Of a stretch of 64,000 nucleotides of DNA, positions 1-9,346 are shown piece after piece (within the stretch, counting starts at the first letter, position 1; every line of letters begins with the position of its first letter). The translations under genes and the position numbers were made by a program. The DNA is from UPXZ01 sp049840795 (GTDB lineage: Bacteria > Bacteroidota > Bacteroidia > Bacteroidales > Paludibacteraceae). Under the pieces are notes generated by a model that was not told the DNA's origin, ran no database searches, and was given only the letters and a program-made list of their open reading frames with translations. The stretch is from assembly GCA_049840795.1 (NCBI GenBank), contig JASGJK010000048.1, positions 62,001 through 126,000 on the forward strand. Reading direction: 5' to 3'.

Positions 1-411
1 ACGGCTGACAGAACAGAATATCTCATCCATTTAGATTGGAAAATAGCCGTTACGAGTATCGTTGTAGCATTAGCGGCTATTGGATTGGCTACGGCGCTAT
101 ATTTCAAACCAAGCAGTGTTCCTGATAAGGTTGAACAACGCGTTCCGGGACTTTACAAGGCTATGTATAGAAGATTTTATATTGATGAAGTATATTTGTT
201 TATTACCAAGAAAATTATATTTAACAACGTATCACGCCCACTTGCTTGGTTTGACCGTCACGTAGTGGATGGCGCCATAAACGGAATAGCTTGGTTGACC
301 GGTTGGACGTCAGGACGAATCAAAGGATTTCAATCGGGTTTATTGCAATGGTATGCGTATGTATTCTTAATCGGTACATTAGTAATTACGGTGTTGGCAA
401 TATTATTGTAA
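1..411 (+). CDS. nuoL: NADH-quinone oxidoreductase subunit L, C-terminal end (partial)
   Basis: The reading frame is open from base 1 to the stop at 409-411, so the gene starts outside the window. The 136 visible residues hold two hydrophobic stretches separated by an amphipathic region containing YRRFYIDEVYLF and a final hydrophobic helix (WYAYVFLIGTLVITVLAILL), which is the usual tail of the antiporter-like NuoL subunit of complex I. Identification rests on this tail and on nuoM and nuoN following directly on the same strand, the standard order at the end of nuo operons. NuoL is a proton-translocating membrane subunit with a long lateral helix near its end. No lesion is seen. Confidence 0.88.
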   Translation, partial: TADRTEYLIHLDWKIAVTSIVVALAAIGLATALYFKPSSVPDKVEQRVPGLYKAMYRRFYIDEVYLFITKKIIFNNVSRPLAWFDRHVVDGAINGIAWLTGWTSGRIKGFQSGLLQWYAYVFLIGTLVITVLAILL

Positions 412-454
412 TCTTTCAATAACATATTTAATTAAAAAATAGAATTTCCATTAA

Positions 455-504
455 CCTTCTATTCTCTCTCTAAGTAGGGCGACCCCCGATGGTTGAATAG
501 AAAG
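455..504 (+). other. Intercistronic hairpin between nuoL and nuoM
   Basis: In the 123-base gap between nuoL and nuoM, 455-464 pairs with 495-504 (core TTCTATTC / GAATAGAA, nine of ten positions). The 30-base loop contains GGGCGACCCCC. No T-run follows, so this looks more like an mRNA processing or stability element than a terminator. Function is inferred only from position. Confidence 0.35.
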
Positions 505-534
505 AAAAATTGGGAGATAAAATAAATAAATTAT

Positions 535-2016
535 ATGAATTTCTTATCCATTTTCGTATTAATTCCGGTACTGATGATGCTTGCGCTTTTCGTATCTCGT
601 AATCGCAAGCAAGTACTGGGTGTTATGGTAACAGGTAGTATTGCACTGGTTGCAATGGCGGCATACTTAGTAGTTGCCTATGTAGGTGCACGCAACGCCG
701 GCGAAACAGCTCCGATGCTTTTTACAGCGTCTGAGGTTTGGTATGCGCCGTTAAATATTCATTATTCGGTAGGTGTGGATGGTATTTCGGTAGCTATGTT
801 GTGTTTATCGGCTATTATTGTGTTGACCGGAACATTTACTTCGTGGAAAGTTGAACCACTGACAAAAGAGTTCTTCTTGTGGTTTTGTTTGCTTTCAACC
901 GGAGTGTTTGGCTTTTTTATATCGGTTGACCTGTTCACTATGTTTTTGTTTTACGAAGTGGCACTTATACCGATGTATTTATTAATTGGTATTTGGGGAA
1001 GCGGTAAGAAAGAATACTCAGCAATGAAACTCACATTGATGTTGATGGGAGCGTCCGCATTTTTATTGGTAGGTATCTTAGGATTATATTACAGTGCCGG
1101 AGCTACTTCTATGAATGTTTTGGAAATTAAAGATATACACATTCCTGTAGAACAACAATACTTGTTCTTTACGCTTATTTTCTTCGGATTTGGTGTATTG
1201 GGCGCATTGTTTCCGTTTCATACTTGGTCGCCTGATGGTCACGCTTCTGCTCCTACGGCAGTTTCGATGCTTCATGCGGGCGTATTGATGAAACTCGGTG
1301 GTTATGGCGCTTTTCGTATAGCCATTTATCTGATGCCTGAAGCTGCTAAGGTGGTTGGTCCTGTTTTCCTCGTGTTGACCGGCATAGGTGTTGTTTATGG
1401 TGCTTTTTCTGCTATTCATCAAACAGATTTGAAATATATTAACGCCTATTCATCTGTAAGCCACTGTAATTTAGTGCTTTTCGCCATATTGATGATGACT
1501 CGTACAGCTATGACCGGCGCTGTGCTTCAGATGCTTTCTCACGGTTTAATGACAGCCTTGTTCTTTGCTTTAATTGGTATGATTTACGGACGAACTCATA
1601 CACGCTTGATAACCGAGATGGGAGGGTTGATGAAAGTACTTCCATTCTTAGGTGTTTCGTTCGTTATCGCGGGGTTAGCCTCGTTAGGTTTACCGGGATT
1701 AAGTGGCTTTATTTCCGAAATGACCATATTTGTAGGCTCTTTTGAAAATGCCGATGTATTCAGACGTGTATTGACCATTGCAGGTACTGCATCTATTGTA
1801 ATCACTGCGGTTTATATTCTTCGTATGGTGGGTAAGTTTCTTTATGGTTCTATTCAAGATCCGCATCATGCCGAACTAACTGATGCTGTTTGGTTTGAGA
1901 GAGTCTCCGTAGTTGTTCTTATTGCCGGGATTGTTTACATTGGGTCTTTCCCGTTGGGTGTGTCAGATATGATCAATCACAGTTTGGCTGATGTAATGGC
2001 ACAGCTTGCGAGATAG
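535..2016 (+). CDS. nuoM: NADH-quinone oxidoreductase subunit M
   Basis: 493 residues, the usual length of NuoM, with about 14 hydrophobic segments spread over the whole protein. Family landmarks are visible: the acidic-helix motif FYEVALIPMYLLIG at about residues 139-152, with the conserved membrane glutamate used in proton pumping; MKLTLM at about 164; and the loop and helix GALFPFHTWSPDGHASAPTA at about 222-241, followed by MLHAGVLMKLGGYG. It is one of three antiporter-like subunits (L, M, N) of the membrane arm of complex I, coupling NADH-quinone electron transfer to proton export. ATG at 535; nuoN begins 71 bases after the stop. Intact. Confidence 0.95.
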   Translation: MNFLSIFVLIPVLMMLALFVSRNRKQVLGVMVTGSIALVAMAAYLVVAYVGARNAGETAPMLFTASEVWYAPLNIHYSVGVDGISVAMLCLSAIIVLTGTFTSWKVEPLTKEFFLWFCLLSTGVFGFFISVDLFTMFLFYEVALIPMYLLIGIWGSGKKEYSAMKLTLMLMGASAFLLVGILGLYYSAGATSMNVLEIKDIHIPVEQQYLFFTLIFFGFGVLGALFPFHTWSPDGHASAPTAVSMLHAGVLMKLGGYGAFRIAIYLMPEAAKVVGPVFLVLTGIGVVYGAFSAIHQTDLKYINAYSSVSHCNLVLFAILMMTRTAMTGAVLQMLSHGLMTALFFALIGMIYGRTHTRLITEMGGLMKVLPFLGVSFVIAGLASLGLPGLSGFISEMTIFVGSFENADVFRRVLTIAGTASIVITAVYILRMVGKFLYGSIQDPHHAELTDAVWFERVSVVVLIAGIVYIGSFPLGVSDMINHSLADVMAQLAR

Positions 2017-2087
2017 TGTAGAGTGCTCCTTTAAAAATATAGTCGATTGAGTTTTATAAACGTTAGAAAATTTGAACAATACAAGAT

Positions 2088-3512
2088 ATGAGCTATTTCA
2101 GTAATTTTTTATATATGCGGGATGAGGTGTCATTATTGATTTTGATGCTATTCCTGCTAATGTATGACCTGATTGCGGGTAAAAAAGGGATGAAATATTT
2201 TCAACCGGTCGCCATCATAGCATTTGCCGTGCATACGGCGCTTAATGTAATCCCGTATTCTGCAGGAGAATCATTCGGAGGTATGTACCAGTATTCACCA
2301 ATTATGACATTAGTGAAAACGATTCTCAATGTTGGTACATTGGTTGTTTTTTTACAGGCAAAATATTGGTTCGATACCGAGAACCAACAAAATAAGCGAG
2401 GTGAATACTATTTCTTGACATTAACAACGTTATTGGGAATGTATTTTATGATTTCCGCCGGTAATTTTCTTTTGTTTTACATCGGTCTCGAAATGGCGTC
2501 AATTCCGTTGGCAACATTGGCAGCATTGGATAAATATAAAAGAAAATCAGCCGAAGCCGGAGCTAAATATATCTTGACCGCCACCTTTTCGTCCGGTATT
2601 ATGCTGTTCGGCATTTCACTTGTTTACGGAGTTTGTGGTACAATGTATTTTATTGATCTACCGCCATTGGTACAAGTTAATGCGCTTCAAATTTTGGCAT
2701 TTGTATTTTTCGCCGTCGGATTGTTCTTCAAAATTTCGCTTGTTCCATTTCATTTATGGGCAGCCGATGTATATGAAGGAGCGCCAACCAATGTTACTTC
2801 GTATTTTTCGGTAATATCAAAAGGCTCTGCCGTATTTGTGCTGATGGTAATTTTTTACAAAGTGTTTGGAAACTTGATACAGCAATGGCAGGGGATATTA
2901 TATGCCGTAATCATAGCAAGTATCACCGTCGGTAACCTGTTCGCGCTTCATCAAAAAAATCTGAAACGTTTTCTCGCTTTCTCTTCTATATCGCAAGCCG
3001 GATACATTATGCTTGCCGTAATCAGCGGTTCTGCATTAGGTATGACATCTTTAGTGTATTATATTTTGGTATATTTATTCTCCAATTTAGCTGCATTTGG
3101 CGTAATTTCAGCTATTGAAGTACGTACCGGAAAAATAAACATCCTCGACTATAACGGACTGTATAGCACCAATCCCAAATTAAGTTTCGTGATGATGCTG
3201 TCGCTGTTTTCATTAGCCGGTATTCCTCCATTCGCCGGATTTTTTAGTAAGTTTTTTATCTTTGCAGCAGCTGCCGAAAAAGGATATTATATGTTGGTTC
3301 TTATTGCGTTGATAAATACCATCATCTCATTGTATTACTATTTATTAGTTATTAAAGCAATGTTTATTGATAAAAACGATGAACCAATAGCTACATTCAA
3401 AACCGATGCGTATAACAAAGTGAGTTTAATTTTTTGTACCACCGGCGTTATTGTAATTGGTTTTTTGAGTATTATTTACCAATATATAGGTACCTTGAGT
3501 TTTGGCCTCTAA
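2088..3512 (+). CDS. nuoN: NADH-quinone oxidoreductase subunit N
   Basis: 474 residues, a polytopic membrane protein of normal NuoN length. Diagnostic features are FYIGLEMASIPLATLAALDK at about residues 130-149, with the helix glutamate, and KISLVPFHLWAADVYEGAPT at about 215-234, the broken-helix region shared by antiporter-like subunits, with a further conserved lysine in LHQKNLKRFLAFSS. It is the third proton-channel subunit of complex I and the last gene of the nuo operon: a strong terminator follows 50 bases after the stop. Intact. Confidence 0.95.
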   Translation: MSYFSNFLYMRDEVSLLILMLFLLMYDLIAGKKGMKYFQPVAIIAFAVHTALNVIPYSAGESFGGMYQYSPIMTLVKTILNVGTLVVFLQAKYWFDTENQQNKRGEYYFLTLTTLLGMYFMISAGNFLLFYIGLEMASIPLATLAALDKYKRKSAEAGAKYILTATFSSGIMLFGISLVYGVCGTMYFIDLPPLVQVNALQILAFVFFAVGLFFKISLVPFHLWAADVYEGAPTNVTSYFSVISKGSAVFVLMVIFYKVFGNLIQQWQGILYAVIIASITVGNLFALHQKNLKRFLAFSSISQAGYIMLAVISGSALGMTSLVYYILVYLFSNLAAFGVISAIEVRTGKINILDYNGLYSTNPKLSFVMMLSLFSLAGIPPFAGFFSKFFIFAAAAEKGYYMLVLIALINTIISLYYYLLVIKAMFIDKNDEPIATFKTDAYNKVSLIFCTTGVIVIGFLSIIYQYIGTLSFGL

Positions 3513-3561
3513 CGATTTCTAAAATTCTGTTTCATTGATTTGTTGAGGTAGAAGTTTTGAT

Positions 3562-3600
3562 AAAAAATCCCGAACATGTGAAAAATGTCCGGGATTTTTT
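3562..3600 (+). terminator. Rho-independent terminator of the nuo operon
   Basis: 3562-3577 pairs with 3585-3600 (16 pairs, one mismatch; core AAATCCCG / CGGGATTT) around a 7-base loop, ending in six T. It lies directly after nuoN and before an unrelated lipoprotein gene. The A-run on the left arm would make it work in both directions. Confidence 0.85.
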
Positions 3601-3681
3601 GCATTTTAAAAACTTTAGCACGCTTTTTGTAGGCGAAAGAGCACAAACAATTATTTAAAAATTATTAAATTATTTACGTAT

Positions 3682-4029
3682 ATGAAAACAATTAAACAGT
3701 TATTATTCGTGTTGCTGATTGGTATCAGCTTAAGTAGTTGCAAAACGTATTACTTAGGTCAAAAAACAATGATGAATATTCAAAAGGGGATGACCAAAGA
3801 AGAAATTACTCAAATGTTGGGTGCACCGGATTATCGTCGTTTTGGAAAAGAAGTAGATCAGTGGATTTATAGAAGAGCCGATAGAGTATTGGCTTTGAAT
3901 TTTACAAATAACCAGGTAGAGAGCATGAACACACTTCCTGATATGTCGTATTTGTATATAGATAATGCGCCTATTACAGAACAATATGGCTTGTCTGGTA
4001 CAGACGATAAAATTGTACAAAACCAATGA
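3682..4029 (+). CDS. SmpA/BamE-like outer-membrane lipoprotein
   Basis: 115 residues. The N-terminus is a lipoprotein signal (MKTIKQLLFVLLIGISLSSC; the lipobox LSSC places the lipidated cysteine at residue 20). The mature part has the pattern seen in BamE/SmpA folds: a helix with MTKEEITQMLGAPDYRR (about residues 37-53), then beta strands QWIYRRADRVLALNFTNNQV. BamE-type proteins support the BAM outer-membrane assembly machine, but this fold is also common in other small lipoproteins, so the exact role is inferred. It stands alone between two terminators. Confidence 0.7.
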   Translation: MKTIKQLLFVLLIGISLSSCKTYYLGQKTMMNIQKGMTKEEITQMLGAPDYRRFGKEVDQWIYRRADRVLALNFTNNQVESMNTLPDMSYLYIDNAPITEQYGLSGTDDKIVQNQ

Positions 4030-4072
4030 TAAAAGCTATTTTATGCTTTTGCTATACACATATTATGAAAGT

Positions 4073-4110
4073 AAAGAGGTTGTCTCAAAATAGGATAACC
4101 TCTTTCGTTT
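4073..4110 (+). terminator. Rho-independent terminator after the BamE-like gene
   Basis: AAAGAGGTT at 4073-4081 pairs with AACCTCTTT at 4097-4105, followed by a short T-rich stretch. It separates the plus-strand lipoprotein gene from the convergent meaB. Confidence 0.65.
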
Positions 4111-4234
4111 TGTTGTATTTGACGATTGTTCTATTTTTTCAGTAAATTAAACGGAGATCGGCTTAATTTTAGTTTTTTTTACAAGGCTGTTTAGGTGAGT
4201 GACTCTGTTAAATATTGGAAAGTACTTTTAGCTA

Positions 4235-5347
4235 TTATTTTATATTTGTAGATAGCTTTTTATATGCTTTAAGTAGATTTTTAGCAGCTATAAATGAACT
4301 CAGTTCGTTAGAAAGTACTTTTTGCTCGGCAAGTATTAATAAATGCTGAATTTCTTCGTTGTTGTAGAAGTCATATTTTAGTTTTTCATTGATACTTTCA
4401 TACATCCAATATTTTGATTGTGATGTTCTTTTGTGCTCAAAATAACCGTTATCTTTTGTGAATTGAATACATTTCATAACCATCTCCCATACCTGAGGGA
4501 CACCATTTTTTTCGATGGCGGAACAAGTGACTACTTCCGGTTTCCATCCCGACTCTGGCATCGGGAAAAGATGAAGTGCATTCTCAAATTGCCTTTTTGC
4601 CAATTGAGACCGCTCTATATTTGTACCATCACATTTATTAATGGCAATTCCGTCAGCCATTTCCATAATTCCACGTTTAATTCCTTGCAGTTCATCGCCA
4701 GTGCCGGCTAATTGTAAAAGTAAAAAGAAATCGACCATAGAATGTACCGCCGTTTCCGATTGCCCTACACCCACTGTTTCAACAAATATGGTGTCGAAAC
4801 CGGCAGCTTCGCATAATACAATACTCTCGCGGGTTTTACGCGCCACTCCTCCCAACGAACCGGCAGATGGTGAAGGGCGTATAAAAGCATTTTTAGCCAC
4901 GGATAGTTCCTCCATTCGGGTTTTATCTCCCAATATACTACCTTTGCTTCGTTCGCTACTCGGATCAATAGCCAGTACAGCTATTTTTTTTTCGGAATGA
5001 ATCAAATGCATTCCCAATGCTTCGATAAAGGTGCTTTTCCCTGCTCCGGGAACACCTGTAATGCCTAAACGTACTGATTTTCCAGCATACGGAAGACATT
5101 TCTCTATTACTTCTTGCGCTATTTGCTGGTCTTGTTGCAATGAGCTTTCTACCAACGTCACTGCTTGACTTAAAATCGCGATATTACCGCTCAGAATACC
5201 GTCAACATAATCTTGCACCGTTAATTTCTTTCTTTTTGGGCGATTCTTTGCATACGGATTCACGGATGGTACGTCTGAAACTCCTTTGTTAACAGAGAGA
5301 CCTTTATATGCCGGATCGTTCTCCGGATGGTGGTGTTTATAGTGCAT
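4235..5347 (-). CDS. meaB: Methylmalonyl-CoA mutase-associated GTPase MeaB
   Basis: 370 residues. It has a G3E-family P-loop GVPGAGKS at residues 98-105, a Walker B/switch region with ETVGVGQSE and the guanine-specificity motif NKCDG. MeaB (also called ArgK/YgfD) loads and protects the adenosylcobalamin-dependent methylmalonyl-CoA mutase, coupling GTP hydrolysis to cofactor delivery; in Bacteroidales the mutase works in succinate-to-propionate fermentation. The mutase genes are not in this window. The ATG at 5347 gives an extra N-terminal 40 residues rich in His and Lys before the conserved domain, which is common in relatives. Single-gene transcript facing the BamE-like gene. Confidence 0.93.
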   Translation of the reverse strand: MHYKHHHPENDPAYKGLSVNKGVSDVPSVNPYAKNRPKRKKLTVQDYVDGILSGNIAILSQAVTLVESSLQQDQQIAQEVIEKCLPYAGKSVRLGITGVPGAGKSTFIEALGMHLIHSEKKIAVLAIDPSSERSKGSILGDKTRMEELSVAKNAFIRPSPSAGSLGGVARKTRESIVLCEAAGFDTIFVETVGVGQSETAVHSMVDFFLLLQLAGTGDELQGIKRGIMEMADGIAINKCDGTNIERSQLAKRQFENALHLFPMPESGWKPEVVTCSAIEKNGVPQVWEMVMKCIQFTKDNGYFEHKRTSQSKYWMYESINEKLKYDFYNNEEIQHLLILAEQKVLSNELSSFIAAKNLLKAYKKLSTNIK

Positions 5348-5393
5348 AAAAAAATGTAATATCTTGAGGTGTAAATGTATATGAAAAATTAAT

Positions 5394-5457
5394 CTCCCGC
5401 AAGATTTGCAGAATAAAACATAGCTTTACCAGCTAAAATCAGCAAATATTACGGGAG
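5394..5457 (-). terminator. Terminator-like hairpin after the DUF1573 gene
   Basis: 5394-5409 (CTCCCGCAAGATTTGC) pairs with 5442-5457 with two mismatches. On the minus strand it is followed by a T-rich stretch (ATTAATTTTTCAT). It lies between the DUF1573 gene end and meaB and most likely terminates the former. The loop is long (32 bases), which lowers confidence. Confidence 0.5.
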
Positions 5458-5548
5458 TTTTATTGCTATATCTGTTTAAAAAAGAATGTTTAAACAGTAT
5501 ATTATTTAATTATAACCCAAAAAGAATCATTCGTCGTTGAAGTCTGAT

Positions 5549-6643
5549 TTATTTTACTTTCCAGGAAAAATTAAGTATTGTGTAAGAGTTTTGAGGGTCA
5601 TTCGTTTGTACTGTAACGCTTCTTTTATAGTCTCCTTTTGCCAATGTTTTTGAATCCACATCAACAACGATGTGGATAGTTTTACCTCCCTTTACGCTTA
5701 ATTGAGACGGATGAATAAATATTTCACCGTTGTTATTCACAATCCTGCGTATTTCTAATGCGTTTATTCCTCCGTTTTTAATATTTATTTTGCCGCGAAC
5801 TTTTTGCCCTTTGGTTATTTCTCCCATAAATATATTCTGAGATTTTATTTCAAGGATGGGCGAATTTCTTTTTTGCTCTACGGTCATTTTTCCGAAGTCT
5901 TCTACAACGTTTGCCGATAGCGAAACTTTATATTCTTCAGTCAAAGCCTTTTTTCCATTGAGTACTAAAAATACATCATCATTAATTGGACCCCAAATAT
6001 TTGTTTTTGCCGAATTAAACGTGAAATCAATCCTACCGTCTTGTCCTGCTTTCAGCGTTGAAGGGGTTGCAACAGCGGTTACGTATACCGGTAGATTTAC
6101 TACATCAATTTTCAGATCACCGTTAGATGTGTTTTTAATAACAAGAGAACGAGTTTGTGCACTGTTTTTTGCTATGTTATTTACTTGTAATGTTTTAGTT
6201 GCATATTTTAATACGCCTCCCATTTGAAATGGTAAATTATTGGCAGATGAGGCATCTTGTTGATTAGAGATTACTGTTCCTTTGATATAGAGTATCTCGT
6301 TTTCATTACTTGCATTGGAATATACCGTGATTTGCTTGTTAAATGGTCCGGGTCTTCCTTGGGGATTATATGTAGCTGTTACCGTACCTTTTTTCCCGGG
6401 TTCTATCGGCTCTTTAGTCCAGTCGGGAGTAGTGCATCCGCAAGAAGCTTGTACGCGCTGAATGATAAGTGGGGCTGAACCGGTATTAGTAAACTCAAAA
6501 ACGTGCGTTGCTTTTCCGTCTTGTTCGTTTATTTGACCAAAATCATATTCTTTTAATGAGAAATTAATAACCGGTTTTTGCGCTTCTGCTGTGAAAATTA
6601 GTGCAGTAAAAGCAGCCAAAAAGATTGCAAATTTACTTTTCAT
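5549..6643 (-). CDS. DUF1573 domain-containing secreted protein
   Basis: 364 residues. The signal peptide is at residues 1-21 (KFAIFLAAFTALIFTAEA). The first DUF1573 module (about 25-125) carries the hallmark EYDFGQINEQDGKATHVFEF and the CGCT cysteine motif (ASCGCTTPDW). A second beta-sandwich repeat occupies the C-terminal half (about 270-364: IFMGEITKGQKVRGKINIKN). These Ig-like periplasmic or surface domains are abundant in Bacteroidetes and their biochemical role is unknown. It is monocistronic, with a -7 box 41 bases upstream of the start. Confidence 0.85.
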   Translation of the reverse strand: MKSKFAIFLAAFTALIFTAEAQKPVINFSLKEYDFGQINEQDGKATHVFEFTNTGSAPLIIQRVQASCGCTTPDWTKEPIEPGKKGTVTATYNPQGRPGPFNKQITVYSNASNENEILYIKGTVISNQQDASSANNLPFQMGGVLKYATKTLQVNNIAKNSAQTRSLVIKNTSNGDLKIDVVNLPVYVTAVATPSTLKAGQDGRIDFTFNSAKTNIWGPINDDVFLVLNGKKALTEEYKVSLSANVVEDFGKMTVEQKRNSPILEIKSQNIFMGEITKGQKVRGKINIKNGGINALEIRRIVNNNGEIFIHPSQLSVKGGKTIHIVVDVDSKTLAKGDYKRSVTVQTNDPQNSYTILNFSWKVK

Positions 6644-6683
6644 ATTGTTATTATTTATGTTAAATAATTTATTTTCAGACCTG

Positions 6684-6691
6684 CAAATTTA
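6684..6691 (-). promoter_or_regulatory. Bacteroidetes-type -7 box for the DUF1573 gene
   Basis: Minus-strand TAAATTTG matches TAnnTTTG. It sits 41 bases before the ATG at 6643. No convincing -33 TTG is seen at the right distance. Confidence 0.5.
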
Positions 6692-6767
6692 TAAAATAAC
6701 TTCCAAAAAAAACTAATTTTGTGAATAATATCTGTTTAAATAAGGTTAATATGCCTCAAAATTGAGT

Positions 6768-6775
6768 TATATTTG
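6768..6775 (+). promoter_or_regulatory. Bacteroidetes-type -7 box for the M20 amidohydrolase
   Basis: TATATTTG matches TAnnTTTG. It decides the start of the next gene: an in-frame codon at 6773 lies inside the box, so translation must begin at ATG 6803. Confidence 0.6.
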
Positions 6776-6802
6776 TGTTTTATTTCAGAAATATCATTCA
6801 CA

Positions 6803-7984
6803 ATGAATCCTACATTCGATCAATTAATAGAACATTATGCAAATTACACCCGAGATGTATATCGTCATTTACATGCCAATCCCGAACTCTCGTATCAGGA
6901 AATAGAAACGTCAGCTTATATACGGCGTGAGTTGGCGAGTATGAATATACCGTTTCGGGCGGGTATTGCCGGCACAGGTATATTGGGTGTCATCGAAGGA
7001 AAGAATCCGAAGAAAAAGATTATAGCTTTGCGGGCAGATATGGATGCTTTACCCGTTGAAGAGAAAAATAATGTGCCTTATAAATCGAAAAATGCAAATG
7101 TAATGCATGCTTGCGGACACGATGCTCATACAGCTTGTTTGCTGGGTGTGGCTCAAGTGCTTAATCAACTGAAAACTGATTTTGAAGGAACGGTGTTGCT
7201 GATATTTCAACCGGGCGAAGAAAAAGCTCCCGGTGGCGCTTTTTTAATGCTTCAAGATGGAATATTCAATGAATATAAGCCACAAATGATAATTGCTCAA
7301 CACGTCTCGGTAGATTATCCGACGGGAACGCTCGCTTTTCTCCCGGAAAAATTATGGCATCAGCCGATGAAATTTATGTTACGATTAAAGGTACGGGCGG
7401 ACACGGAGCTTTACCGCATCTTTGTAATGATACGGTACTGGCAGCTTCGCAAACAATAGTAGCGTTGCAACAAGTCAAGAGTCGATTGTGTAAACCAATC
7501 ATTCCTATGGTACTTACGTTTGGTAAAATGCTTGCGAATGGCTCAACAAATGTTATACCGGACACTGTTCAGCTTGCCGGCACTTTTCGTACCGTTGATG
7601 AAAGCTGGCGTGCCGAGGCTGAAAGAGCATATTCAACGCATAATCACACAAACTTGTGCAGCTTATGGTTGTACTGCCGAAATAGAACTCCCCGAAGGAT
7701 ATCCTTGCGTAGTAAATGATGAGGCTGTAACGGCAACAGCAATGTTTTTTGCAGAGCAGTTGGTTGGAACAGAGAATATACAACGTTTGGAGTTAAGAAT
7801 GACTTCGGAAGATTTCGGTTTTTTCAGCCAACAATATCCGAGTTGCTTTTATCGTTTGGGAGTAAAGGGAGCGGCAAATTCAAATACCGGCGGTCTGCAT
7901 AGTAGTACATTTTGCATCGATGAAGAGGCTCTTAAAACAGGAGTGGGCGGATTAGCCTGGATAGCGTGGAATATGATGAAATAA
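6803..7984 (+). CDS. M20 family metallopeptidase / amidohydrolase, two frameshifts
   Basis: About 393 residues when repaired. Family M20D (N-acyl-amino-acid or hippurate-type amidohydrolases) is shown by RADMDALPVEE, the metal-binding HACGHDAHTA, FQPGEE, and GGHGALPH in the lid domain, then TSEDFGFF and the C-terminal GGLHSSTFCIDEEAL. These enzymes remove acyl groups from amino acids using a two-metal site. The frame changes twice: one A is missing near 7347 (GGAAAAATTA, giving KLW instead of KIMASADEI), and one base is gained near 7622-7627 (GCTGAAAGAGC). Both lie in A runs and every family motif is intact on either side, so a sequence error is more likely than decay. Start chosen at ATG 6803 because an upstream in-frame codon overlaps the promoter. 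Confidence 0.82.
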
Positions 7985-8078
7985 CGAGAATTAAACACTT
8001 CGGTGAGATAGTTACGACACTATTTCACCAAAGCGTGAATATTTTGTTGCTTAATCAGACTGAAATATCTGTTTTTTA

Positions 8079-8619
8079 CTACGTAAGTTTGACACCGTAC
8101 ACATTTTTATAAATGCGAGTTTTTATTTTATCAAAGTTTATTAACACAAAGCCTAAATCGTCTGTCATCAGATAAAGCGGTTGTGAGTGTCCATAGTTAT
8201 TGTAAGGAGGTTGTAAATATTCTCTTCGGAACAATTTCGTATCCGAGTCGTCGATAAAACTCAATTCGTCTGGCATTTGTTTCGTTGTCAGGAATCTCTA
8301 CTTCAAAAATCAGAGGCAATTTTGCCGCACTTTGAATCATTTTCATCACTTTCTCACCAATTTTATTTCCTCGTACGGCTTCAACAATGGCAAAATGTTC
8401 CGCAAAATTGAAATCTTTCAAATCCCAATAATTAAAAAAGCCGACAAATGATTTGTTCAATAAAACGGCATTGCAACGAAAATCTTTTTGCCGGGACTCA
8501 ACCAGACTTTTAAAATCAGTTGCCGTATGTCGCTGGTTTTCGGGAAACGCTTCCTGATACAGAGTCATAATGTCTTGAAAATAAGTTTCTTCAACAGAGG
8601 TTATTTGAACGAATTCCAT
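8079..8619 (-). CDS. GNAT-family N-acetyltransferase, one frameshift
   Basis: About 180 residues in two frames. The N-terminal part (8619 to about 8225) has the GNAT core VEAVRGNKIGEKVMKMI (acetyl-CoA-binding motif A, here with R-x-x-x-I-G) and NARRIEFYRRLGYEIVPK (motif B). The reading then shifts by one base at about 8225, and the C-terminal strand region (EYLQPPYNNYGHSQPLYLMT) continues to 8079 in the other frame. The tail with PPYNNY and PLYLM is typical of small Bacteroidales GNAT proteins. The acceptor substrate is unknown. Confidence 0.72.
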
Positions 8620-8632
8620 TTTTATTACGATT

Positions 8633-8677
8633 AAAAAACGGTTTCAACTTTTAGATGTCGAAACCGTTTGTTTTTTT
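8633..8677 (-). terminator. Bidirectional hairpin terminator
   Basis: AAACGGTTTC at 8636-8645 pairs perfectly with 8660-8669, with an A-run on the left and seven T on the right. It lies between the FKBP gene (ends at 8698) and the acetyltransferase (starts at 8619), both on the minus strand, so it terminates the FKBP transcript. Confidence 0.75.
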
Positions 8678-8697
8678 GTAAAATAGTTGTACAATTA

Positions 8698-9264
8698 TTA
8701 ATGACATCCACATCCGCCGCTTCCGCATCCGCAACTGTCGTCATCACAACTTCCGCCTCCACATCCACAGCTTCCTCCACCTAATAGTTTATTGATTTCT
8801 TCCTGAGTTGCTTGGCGCACTTTCATTACTTTTCCTTTAAAATGCAATGTTTCACCTGCCAATGGGTGGTTTAAATCTACGCGTACAAATTTATCGTCAA
8901 CAGATACAATTTGAGCCTGCACTCTGTTACCATCGCTATCCATCAAAGGTACTACATTTCCTTCAAACACCATTTCTTCATCTAATTTTCCATCAATTTC
9001 AAATACGGAACGTTCCAAATCAATGACCGCTTCATCTTCATACTCTCCATAGGCATCTTCTTTTTCTAATATAAAATCGAAGGCTTCTCCTTCTTCAAGA
9101 TTTGCCAATTGTGCTTCAAATTTTGGTAGCATCATTCCTACGCCATAAGTAAAATTCAAAGGGTGTTCTGAAGTGGCTCTTTCCATCAATTCCGGTTCTC
9201 CGTTTTCGCCGGTAACATATAATTCATATTCGGCATCTACTACTGTTTGTGCTGTAATTTTCAT
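8698..9264 (-). CDS. FKBP-type peptidyl-prolyl isomerase, SlyD-like, with metal-binding tail
   Basis: 188 residues. The FKBP core is split around an inserted flap domain as in SlyD (HPLNFTYGVGMMLPKFEAQL at about 34-53; FVRVDLNHPLAGETLHFKGK at about 126-145). SlyD proteins are cytoplasmic chaperone-isomerases. The last 27 residues are almost only Gly, Cys and Asp, ending in His (for example GGGSCGCGGGSCDDDSCGCG), comparable to the nickel-binding Cys/His tail of E. coli SlyD but Cys-dominated. Metal binding is inferred from composition. Monocistronic, followed by a strong terminator. Confidence 0.88.
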   Translation of the reverse strand: MKITAQTVVDAEYELYVTGENGEPELMERATSEHPLNFTYGVGMMLPKFEAQLANLEEGEAFDFILEKEDAYGEYEDEAVIDLERSVFEIDGKLDEEMVFEGNVVPLMDSDGNRVQAQIVSVDDKFVRVDLNHPLAGETLHFKGKVMKVRQATQEEINKLLGGGSCGCGGGSCDDDSCGCGSGGCGCH

Positions 9265-9346
9265 TATCTTTTTGTTTTTTGTTGTTATTATTTACAATTG
9301 CTTGGTCGTACAACTGTTCTTTTTTTGAAACTTGTTACTATATAAC

